This document shows, one piece after another, positions 36,135 through 44,700 of a stretch of DNA of 64,000 nt. Positions within the stretch are counted from its first letter, which is position 1; each line of letters begins with the position of its first letter. The notes below the pieces were generated by a model. That model saw only the letters and a list, made by a program, of their open reading frames with translations. It was not told the DNA's origin and made no database searches. The position numbers were made by a program, and so were the translations under genes. Source of the stretch: Azoarcus sp. CIB (GTDB taxonomy: Bacteria; Pseudomonadota; Gammaproteobacteria; Burkholderiales; Rhodocyclaceae); NCBI RefSeq assembly GCF_001190925.1, contig NZ_CP011072.1, positions 1,240,001 to 1,304,000 of the forward strand, in the 5' to 3' direction.

Positions 36135-38867
36135 ATGAACCCGCAGACCCGCAGTCTGCTCATCCAGCGCGTGATCGACGCGCTCGCGATTATGGCGCCG
36201 GGTTCGATCTTCGAACGGTTCGGGGTCGTGCTTGTCGAGCGGCTGTGCGATGTGAGACTTGTGCAGCGAGGGTCGTCGGTCGGCGGCAGTCCGGTCGGCG
36301 GCGCGCTAGATGCGGTGTCGGAAGATGGTCGTGTCGTCGTCGAGGCTTCAATCGTGAAGGGATATTTCTCCGGTGCGATGGCCAAGCCGTGGGGCGATCT
36401 CGATCACACCCTGACCTTGGCGCCACGCGCCCAAGACATCTATCTACTGAGTTCCCAACGCGCGGAAACCGGCGTAATCGAAGCGATGGTCAACACGGCC
36501 TTGGAGCAGGATCGGATGGCCGGGCGACGCCTCCACCTGATGGACAGTCGCGCTATCGCCGAGGCCATCGTTGACGCGCTGATACTTCGTGACGACGCAA
36601 TCGACGACCTGGCCCGGCATCTGCCCGTCCTGGCCGAGATCCGCGATGACCACCCCGTGTCATTGAACGCGCCGCCGCTGAGCGCGCTCTATGTTAAGAA
36701 TGAGGCGGTTGACGCCGAACTGCACCGGCGGCTCGAGACCAATGCTTGTGTCGAGATCGGCGGAATTGGCGGCATCGGCAAGTCTCAGGCGGCAGCCGCG
36801 TGTCTGCTGAGCAGCGAGGACCGCTTTCATTACAGGTTCTGGGTAAGCGGTCGAGACATCGACAGCGTCGAGCGGCTCTCGTCAGTACCGGTCCGGCGCG
36901 GCGGTGCCGAGCGCAATGTCAGCGCTCTGCTGCGCAGAAACCGCACGTTTCTGGTCGTGGACGACGCCAGTCCCAGCCTGGCGGTCGACCGGCTTGCCAA
37001 TTTGTGCGGGCCGGATTCGCGGATCCTGATCACTCGGCAGAACCCCTCATCCGGGGCCTTCGCCATGCCTACGATGGACGCCCAGCAGGCCCGCACATTG
37101 CTCGGCAGAGGTCTCGATACGCAGCCGCCCAGAATGGCGTTCCAAACGATCTGGCGCGCCGTTGGAGGGCATCCGCTGAGCTTGGCAATGCTGAATGCCG
37201 CCGCGCGCGAGGGCGTATCGTGGAACGACCTCGCTGAGGACTGCGCCAATGTTGCGAAACTGCCGGTTGATGGCGTCCGGCTCGCTGACCGTATTCTTGG
37301 ACGGCTGAAACCGGCGCTCGAGGATGAACTGTGTCTGTTTCAGTGGGCGGGCCAGAGCCACTGTGATCGCGCCTTCTTCAAGCATGTCGTCGGCTTGCTG
37401 CGTTTGAGGGCTTTCGAACAACATGGCCTGACTGCGCCTGAAGGCGCTGCGTCGATTCGTATCCACGATATCGTCTTCACCGCACTGAGATCGCTGAACT
37501 GGCTGACAACTAAGAAGGCGGACGAGATTGACGGTCATCTTGAAGCATTCATTCTTCAGCAAATCCGCGAGGACGGGCATGGCCTGCATCTGATCGCCTC
37601 TCAGCTGAGGGGAAAGATCGCCAGCAACGTCGCGAATGGCGATCGTCGTCCGGCCTTCCTTTACGCCCTGGCGATGACCTGGATGGGCAGCGCCATTCCG
37701 GTGCATCTGCTGCCAAACCCGCTAGAAGAGGCACAGCGGCTCAAATCGCTGAGCGCGACTGAAAACGAGGTGGCCATCCTAGTCGTCCTCGAGTCAATCG
37801 AAGCAAAGGGGCGCTATCTCCGGCAAGCGTCAAGGGACAAGGCTGCAGTCACATGGCTAGAAACGGTCGTGCCTGCCTATGACGACCTCGCGGCCATGGC
37901 TGACCTCAGTGCCCGGCAGGCTGCCGAGATCAAGCATCACCGTGCAAAGACACTCCGCATCTTGGGAAAACATGCCGAAGCCGAGCGCTTGTTCGAGGAG
38001 GTGGTCGCCAGCTATCCGCTGAATGATGCCAAGCTTCAGCTGGTGCGATCTGTCGGTGGCAAGCCGCAAGGTTACGACACGGCAAAGCGATATGCGTCAG
38101 AGATCATCACCGCAAAGCTGGACAACGGCAGCGTGTCTCCCTCACTGCTGATGGCATTGGGCGATGCGCTCAATGGCGCACGTCAGACCTGGGCGGGCGA
38201 CCTTATCGAACAGCATGAGGAGCTGTTTCTGTCGGAAGCGCTGTACAGCGCCGCCATCGGGATACCGCAAGGCTATCATTCGGTCGCGAGCTTCGTCCGC
38301 GCGCTGGTCTGGCATGCACCGGAGCGGGTCGAGAGCGTGCTGGCGCGCCTGCCCGACCCAACGCCGTGGATGCTGGACGATGACCAGAGCCGCGGCGGTT
38401 ACGCGGAGATCATGCTGCTCGCAGCGGGCGTCGGGGACGAATCCGTTTACCTGAACCGCGCTCTCGAAGCTTACGAGACACTGAAAACGCCGGACCACTA
38501 CCAGAAGCGCAAATGGGGCGAGGCGCTCTACAAGCTCGGCCGCTATGCAGAGGCAGAGGCCATCCTCCAGACGATCGAAGACAAAGGCGGCCGGATCTGG
38601 TTGGCTCATAATCTGTCGCAGGTGAAACTCCAGCTGGGCAAGTTCGAGGAAGCTCTTGATCTCGTTAACGAGTCCGTCGCGGGGGCGACCGGCGTTAACG
38701 AGAAATATCGCAGCAGCTTCCTTCTGCAGCGCGTCAAGGTGAAGGTCGCGCTACACCAGGATCCAGCCGACGATATCGCCGAGGGCCTCCGGTACACAAT
38801 CAACCCCGGCCTTCTCGATCAGTTTTCCGCGTTCTGGCCTGGTGTCGTCGCGATATCAACGCGCTGA
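36135..38867 (+). CDS. NB-ARC-type STAND NTPase with TPR repeats and degenerate nuclease-like N-terminus
   Basis: 910 aa. The N-terminal domain (1-170) has a Mrr-like pattern: F26-E27, then D59 and E70 in GALDAVSEDGRVVVEAS, but Ser72 stands where the catalytic Lys would be. P-loop GGIGGIGKS (209-217) and Walker B FLVVDD (272-277) mark an NB-ARC/AP-ATPase module. The C-terminal half is built of TPR-like helices (for example LGKHAEAERLFEEVVASYP and LGRYAEAEAILQTI). The architecture of effector, STAND and sensor repeats resembles anti-phage Avs or plant-NLR-like proteins. Effector activity unproven. Confidence 0.75.
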   Translation: MNPQTRSLLIQRVIDALAIMAPGSIFERFGVVLVERLCDVRLVQRGSSVGGSPVGGALDAVSEDGRVVVEASIVKGYFSGAMAKPWGDLDHTLTLAPRAQDIYLLSSQRAETGVIEAMVNTALEQDRMAGRRLHLMDSRAIAEAIVDALILRDDAIDDLARHLPVLAEIRDDHPVSLNAPPLSALYVKNEAVDAELHRRLETNACVEIGGIGGIGKSQAAAACLLSSEDRFHYRFWVSGRDIDSVERLSSVPVRRGGAERNVSALLRRNRTFLVVDDASPSLAVDRLANLCGPDSRILITRQNPSSGAFAMPTMDAQQARTLLGRGLDTQPPRMAFQTIWRAVGGHPLSLAMLNAAAREGVSWNDLAEDCANVAKLPVDGVRLADRILGRLKPALEDELCLFQWAGQSHCDRAFFKHVVGLLRLRAFEQHGLTAPEGAASIRIHDIVFTALRSLNWLTTKKADEIDGHLEAFILQQIREDGHGLHLIASQLRGKIASNVANGDRRPAFLYALAMTWMGSAIPVHLLPNPLEEAQRLKSLSATENEVAILVVLESIEAKGRYLRQASRDKAAVTWLETVVPAYDDLAAMADLSARQAAEIKHHRAKTLRILGKHAEAERLFEEVVASYPLNDAKLQLVRSVGGKPQGYDTAKRYASEIITAKLDNGSVSPSLLMALGDALNGARQTWAGDLIEQHEELFLSEALYSAAIGIPQGYHSVASFVRALVWHAPERVESVLARLPDPTPWMLDDDQSRGGYAEIMLLAAGVGDESVYLNRALEAYETLKTPDHYQKRKWGEALYKLGRYAEAEAILQTIEDKGGRIWLAHNLSQVKLQLGKFEEALDLVNESVAGATGVNEKYRSSFLLQRVKVKVALHQDPADDIAEGLRYTINPGLLDQFSAFWPGVVAISTR

Positions 38868-39126
38868 ATTCTGCCGTTCCACGGTCAATGAGGGGTAAGC
38901 CATCAGGCGTGAAGGCCTCGATGCCCAACCAAAAGCTGCTGCCTGCCATCGCGATTTTTTTGAGGGAGGCGCGTCGTATGTCGTCTTTCGCTACTTGGAC
39001 TAAACCGCTCGCGCGGTAGGGCGTGCTGAACCGCTTCGAACAGTCAGGACGTCGTGGGTGTGCATCGGCAGTGCTCTGCCATGTTGGAGATGAGGCGATC
39101 CGCCTCGTTTTCGACAGGAGCACGTC

Positions 39127-40002
39127 ATGGAAACGACTATCCGCCCCATCAGCCCACTGCGCCAGCGCATGATCGAGGACATGCGGATGCGCAAGCTGGG
39201 CGACAGAACCCAGGAAGGGTACGTGCGCGCCGTGCGCTACTTCACGAAGTATCTTGGGCGCGCTCCGGATACCGCGACCGTCGAGGATCTGCGGAACTAC
39301 CAGCTGTACCTCGTTGATCACGGGACGTCGCCCACGTCGCTCAACGCGGCAATTTCTGGCTTGAAGTTCTTCTTCACCGTCACGCTCGACCGTCCCGAGC
39401 TGATGGCCAAGATGCAGCCGGTGCATCTGCCGCGCACGTTGCCGGTGATCCTGAGCCCGGACGAGGTGAAGCGCCTGATCGCTGCGGCGGGCAACCTGAA
39501 ACACCAAACCGCCCTGGCTCTGGCCTATGCCACGGGCCTACGCATCAGCGAAGTGGTGTCCCTGAAGGTGAGCGACATCGACAGCCAGCGCATGACCCTG
39601 CGGGTTGAACAAGGCAAGGGCCAGAAGGATCGTTATGCGATGCTGTCGCCGTTGCTGCTGGAACGGCTGCGCGTGTGGTGGCGGGTGGCCCGCGCGCAGG
39701 GCAAGATGCTCGATGGCGGCTGGCTGTTCCCGGGTCAGGATCCGGTCCGGCACCTCAGCGCCCGGCAACTCGACCGTGCCATCCACGCCGCTGCCGACGA
39801 AGCCGGCATCGGGAAGCGGGTATCGATGCACTCGCTGCGCCATGCCTTTGCCACGCACCTGCTGGAGCAGAAGGTCGACATCCGCCTGATCCAGGTCCTG
39901 CTCGGGCACAAGAAGCTCGAAACAACCGCCCTGTACGCCCAGGTCGCCACCGACATCCTGCGCGAGGTCGTCAGCCCGTTGGAGAAGCTGAACTCCCCGT
40001 AG
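39127..40002 (+). CDS. Tyrosine-type site-specific recombinase of the IS91-family element
   Basis: 291 aa XerC/D-like. N-terminal SAM-like core-binding domain (TQEGYVRAVRYFTKYLGRAPD), then catalytic residues: Arg in ATGLRISEVVSL, His/Arg in HSLRHAFATHLLE, His in LGHKKLETT and the nucleophile Tyr in ALYAQV. It lies immediately upstream of the IS91 transposase, an arrangement known for part of that family. Confidence 0.9.
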   Translation: METTIRPISPLRQRMIEDMRMRKLGDRTQEGYVRAVRYFTKYLGRAPDTATVEDLRNYQLYLVDHGTSPTSLNAAISGLKFFFTVTLDRPELMAKMQPVHLPRTLPVILSPDEVKRLIAAAGNLKHQTALALAYATGLRISEVVSLKVSDIDSQRMTLRVEQGKGQKDRYAMLSPLLLERLRVWWRVARAQGKMLDGGWLFPGQDPVRHLSARQLDRAIHAAADEAGIGKRVSMHSLRHAFATHLLEQKVDIRLIQVLLGHKKLETTALYAQVATDILREVVSPLEKLNSP

Positions 40003-40009
40003 CGCCGCC

Positions 40010-41176
40010 ATGGGGCGGCCTGCCCTGGAGGTCGCCGACATCTTCCGCACCCATGGCCCCGCGTGGCGAGCACAGCAGTCGGGCCACCTGAGCCTCGGTC
40101 AGCTCAAGGTCATGTCGGCCATCGAACAGTGCCGTACCGCGGCGCTGGGCGGACACGCATTGCGTTGCAATGGCTGCGGGCATGAGGAGATCAGCTACAA
40201 CTCCTGCCGCAACCGGCACTGCCCGAAGTGCCAGGCGCGTGCCGCCCAGCGCTGGCTCGAGGCCCGACAAGCCGATCTGCTGCCGGTCGAGTATTACCAC
40301 GTCGTCTTCACGCTGCCCGAACCGATCAGCGCCATCGCCTACACCAACAAGGCGGTGCTCTACCGGCTGCTGTTCGACATGGCGGCGGAAACGCTGACGA
40401 CCATCGCCGCCGATCCGAAACACCTCGGCGCCCAGATCGGCGCCACTCTGGTCCTGCACACCTGGGGTTCGGCATTGACGCATCATCCCCACGTGCATGG
40501 CATCGTCCCCGGCGGTGGAATTTCTGCAGACGGGAAGCGCTGGGTCGCTTGCCGGCGCGGGTTCTTCCTGCCGGTGCGCGTGCTGTCGCGCTTGTTCCGT
40601 CGGCGCTTCATCGAGGAACTCGAGAAGCGGTATCGCGCCGGCCAGCTGCAATTCTTCGGCGAGCACGCGCCCCTGGCCGATGCCGGCGCGTTCGGCCGGT
40701 GGTTGGTGCCGCTGCGCAGGTGCGAGTGGGTGGTGTATGCCAAGCGTCCGTTCGCCGGTCCCGAGGCCGTATTGGCCTACCTCTCCCGCTACACCCACCG
40801 GGTGGCCATCTCGAACCGGCGATTGGTGGCGATGAATGACAGTGACGTGTCCTTCCGCTGGAAGGACTACCGGGCCAAGGGGCGTACCCGCCACAAGACG
40901 ATGACGCTCGCCGCCGACGAGTTCATGCGGCGCTTCCTGCTGCATGTGTTGCCAACGGGCTTCCACCGCATCCGTCACTACGGACTGCTGGCCAATGCCG
41001 GGCGACAGCAGAATCTCGCCACGGCGCGTGCCTTGCTCGATGTGCCTCGACCCGAACCGGTCGACAACGAAAGCGCCGTCACGCCACCGCCGACCTTCGT
41101 CTGTCGCTGCTGCGGCGGCGCCATGCTTGTCGTCGAGATCATGATGCGTCGACAGCCGATTCGCGCACCGCCATGA
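40010..41176 (+). CDS. tnpA: IS91-family transposase (HUH rolling-circle)
   Basis: 388 aa. N-terminal zinc-binding region (LRCNGCGHEEISYNSCRNRHCPKCQ), HUH motif in THHPHVHGIVPGG and the YLSRYTHRVAISNRRL block with candidate catalytic Tyr. A C-terminal Cys pair (FVCRCCGGAM) is also typical. It nicks and transfers one strand of the element. Confidence 0.93.
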   Translation: MGRPALEVADIFRTHGPAWRAQQSGHLSLGQLKVMSAIEQCRTAALGGHALRCNGCGHEEISYNSCRNRHCPKCQARAAQRWLEARQADLLPVEYYHVVFTLPEPISAIAYTNKAVLYRLLFDMAAETLTTIAADPKHLGAQIGATLVLHTWGSALTHHPHVHGIVPGGGISADGKRWVACRRGFFLPVRVLSRLFRRRFIEELEKRYRAGQLQFFGEHAPLADAGAFGRWLVPLRRCEWVVYAKRPFAGPEAVLAYLSRYTHRVAISNRRLVAMNDSDVSFRWKDYRAKGRTRHKTMTLAADEFMRRFLLHVLPTGFHRIRHYGLLANAGRQQNLATARALLDVPRPEPVDNESAVTPPPTFVCRCCGGAMLVVEIMMRRQPIRAPP

Positions 41177-41490
41177 TGCACCGCCTGCAGTTCTCTCGTC
41201 ACACGACAGCATCGGCACCCGAGTTCCCGGCGCCGAGAGCGGCCGGCTGTTGCTCGATGCCGTATCGCCAGCATTCGCCGCCTCAGGCACGTGTCATCGT
41301 GGCGCCAATGACCGCCGTCGGTGTCGATCTGTGCGTTGCCGATGGTTCGATGCGCCAATCATCGGTCATCTTGGGAACACCGCCTGGCGTCAAATCCCCA
41401 TAGGCCGCGTCCTACCCGAACCGCGCACCAGCATTCCGCGGTTTCGTCCCTGGAGGTTTATTCAACGTCTGCCCGCAGGCGCTCTCGCGT

Positions 41491-41756
41491 CATCCAGCCT
41501 CGTCACGTGAAGGGCAGACGTCAAACAAACCTAAACCTTTGCTGCCGCTCGGACAAGTCCCGAGTTACGTCAGCAATGCGGCCGATTACTGACGGCGAGA
41601 GTATCGGGCGCCATCGCTACTGCCATCCGCATAGCGAATTTCAGCCCAGTTAGCCACTGGCGTACCGAGCATGGCGAACGTACTTTACGCGTCGCGGGGT
41701 CTATCAAACATCAGTAAACTAGGCGATGACAAAACAATGATGACTTAGGAGGGGAA
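41491..41756. promoter_or_regulatory. Region upstream of the giant STAND gene
   Basis: No gene between the IS91 element and 41757. The last 60 bp is AT-richer and should hold the promoter; AGGAGGGG lies directly before the start codon. No repeat or operator recognised. Confidence 0.4.
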
Positions 41757-44700
41757 ATGGCTTCAAGGAAGTCCGCTGCGACTGCGACCAATCCACAACT
41801 GGACTTGCTCAAGTCCGAACTCGAGACCCACGACGACTCTGTCTTCGAGCACTTGTCGGCGCATCTGATAAGTCGACTCCTCGGTGATGTAGCGATCACG
41901 GTCTCTAAGAGCGGACACCAAGTAGGCGCCGATGCCGGCACGGCCGGCTTGCGCGGGCGTCGACTGCGCATCGAATGCAAGCGCTACCAAGAATCGACCG
42001 GACTGCGCTCCCGCGACTTGGCGGGCGAGGTTGCGGAGGCGGCAGATGACGACGAACTCTTGGAAGCCTGGATTCTCATGGCCACGAAAAAGGTCAAGGA
42101 GAACGAGCGCAGACTAGCCTGGAGGCAGGGGCAAAAAAACGGAATCGCGGTCATCGTCATTGATTGGACTCCACCGGCAAGTGGCGCTGGCATCTGCTCT
42201 TTAGCAGCTTTGTGTGCAACTTGGCCAGAAGTGGTCGAGCAGCACCTCAGTAAGACGGCGGCGGACGCGGCTCGAGCGCTTGCGCCGCTCGTTGGGCCGG
42301 CCGTCGACAACCTGCGCAAGGACATCGAGGTCTGGAACATTGGCTACAAGAGCCTGCGTGAGTCCTCGCACAAACATTTGAAGTCGATCTGGGAAAGTCG
42401 CAGGCAATCCCGCGCTTATCTGGGGCAGGACGCCGCAGGAGGAGAGGCGGGAGTTCACCTCATTTCGCGCAAGGGACCGCTCAAGGAACTTACATCCTGG
42501 TGGAACGCCCCGAGCAAGCTTGAGGCGCCCGTGGCTGTCACGGGCCTAGAAGGTGTCGGAAAGACATGGGCGGCACTGGACTGGGCTCGCCAAAGCTGTG
42601 ACGATCTGCCTATCGTCCTGGTGGTTCCCTCTGGTGCTTTCGCAAAGAACTACGATGTCTCGGTTGGTGGCATCCAGGAACTCCTCGCCAATACCCTCAA
42701 AGAGCACACCAACTCGACCCTGACGGACAGGTACTGGCGCACGCGCGTGACGCGTTTGCTTACAAGCCCCGTCACAGAGGGGCCGACCTTCTTCCTTTTC
42801 CTGGACGGGTTGAATCAGCACCCGCACACGAACTGGACGGGCTTGGCGCAGACGTTGCAGGCGGACGTCCTGCTGGGACGCGTGCGACTCCTGATGACCT
42901 GCAGGCAAAGCTACTTCGAGCAGGACCTGAGGCGGCTCTCTCAAATCGACCCCCGGCCGGTCGAGATCCCAGCGCATGTGTACGACGACGCCGAATTTGA
43001 AGAGGTTCTACGCCTGCATGCGATGAGCAAGGAGCAACTGCACGAGTCACTTCGCCAACTGGCGCGCACACCGCGGCTGTTTCCACTTGTGTACCGGCTT
43101 AAGGACAACGACGCGCTGAAGTCGGACGCCACAGTGCACCGCCTCCTCTTTGAGTATGGGCGAGACGTTCTGGAGCAGCGCGAGCGCAGCGCCTTCACAC
43201 CAGACGATTGGGCCCAGTGGCTCGCAGACAGGGCAAGACACCACCGGGAACGCATCAAAGACACCGGTGTGCTGGCAAAGCCCGAGCCGGTGAAGGAACT
43301 CGAGAGCAGCCTGGCCTCGCCGGCATTGACGCCCGAAGGTGTTCAACGCCGTCTGAGCGAGCTCGTCGACGGACATCTGTTCGAGAAGAGGAAGGTCGGA
43401 GCCACGACTCAAGTGCTCCTGCGCAATGAGGCAGCGGTGCTTGGCTTGGCCTTGGCCCTACTCGAGACGCTGGACAACAGGGGCGACGACTTCGATGCTC
43501 AGCACGCAGCACTCGAGGAGTGGGTCGAGCCGGTTAGCGCCATCGACCAGACCACCGAGGTGCTGCGAGCGGCGCTGTCCGTGATTTCGGCTGGCGCTGG
43601 GTCCGACGGAGAGGTCAAGACCGATTGCCTTCTGGTGACTTGGATGAACGCCCAGAACCCGGGCCGAACCTACGAGCAAGACGCTGCCGTATTCGGCGAC
43701 GCGCTGCCTCGCTCCATGCTCGCGGTTGTCGAGCGCTCATCAAGCCAGGCTCGTGGGGCGGCTCGCCAGTTGGCGATTCGGAGTCTTCGAATGCTGCCAA
43801 GGACACGCGCTGAGGATTGGCAGTTCATCGAGCGGCGGCTTGTCCATTGGGCTGGATGGTTCTACGTCCCGCGCCCAGACAAGATTGCTGACACAACACA
43901 CTTCGCCCAGAGGGATCACGATCAAATCGTTGAGCGTATCGGGACGGCCCAACCAGGAGAAAAGCTTGTCCTTGGAGTGCGGCTGCAGCTCGACTACCAG
44001 CATCTGGGCGACCCTGCATCAGCCATTCCGGGAATTCTGGAAGGGCACGACCTGACTCAGTTCCCAGAGATTTTCCGCACGGCGGCGGTGCGGGAGGCAG
44101 CCCAAGTCGGTGGGTTCGGCAAGATCTGGGCGGGCTTTCACTGGTTGGCGTCGATTGCAAGCGCCGACGAGCAAAAGACAAGAGAGTTTCTCTGGCGACT
44201 TGCCGATGCGATGCTTGCCACCCGGGCCGAACCTGGTGTGCATTCACGGCTTTGCAACCGCGCGGCCGCTTTGCTGCTGCGAGTTGGCGGAGAAGAGAGC
44301 ATGGAGAAGCGAGCGTCGGAGGTCGACGAGACTTTCGGCGCGGCCTGGAAATACGAAGACGACTACGAGAAGGACCCCGCCCACTCCTTCATCGAGCCGG
44401 AACGGCGGCATCTCGAAGCCATCTTGGCGACCGAGGACCTTCCCGTATGGAGGCGGCTGGAGAAGGTCAACGATTTCCTATCTGACCCTACGGTCAGCAT
44501 GCCCGAAGACATTCTCAGAGCGCTCGCCTTGTCGCTCGATGCACAGACGTTCGAGGGAGTTCGTCAGGGCATGCACCACACCAGCGAGGACCATCAGTGG
44601 GAGAAGCTGCAGCCTGTCGCAGCCAGGTTTCTGCCAGAAAAGTTCTCCGAGGCGTCACGCCGTCACTTGCAGGCGCTTGCTGCCCGGCGGGGAGAGCAGA

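Larger units (their letters stand above)
39000..41490 (+). mobile_element. IS91-family element with tyrosine recombinase (ends approximate)
   Basis: Two rightward genes 7 bp apart, a phage-type integrase and an IS91 HUH transposase, with GC-rich flanks. IS91 elements have no inverted repeats or target duplications, so the ends cannot be fixed by eye. The right end is placed where the sequence texture changes after a stretch containing GGAGGTTTATTCAACG at about 41453-41468. These elements move by rolling circle and can carry flanking genes. Confidence 0.6.

Noticed and set aside
39127-40002. Integrase marking a genomic-island att site
   Set aside because: The recombinase belongs to the IS91-type element, no tRNA is adjacent and no flanking direct repeats were found.
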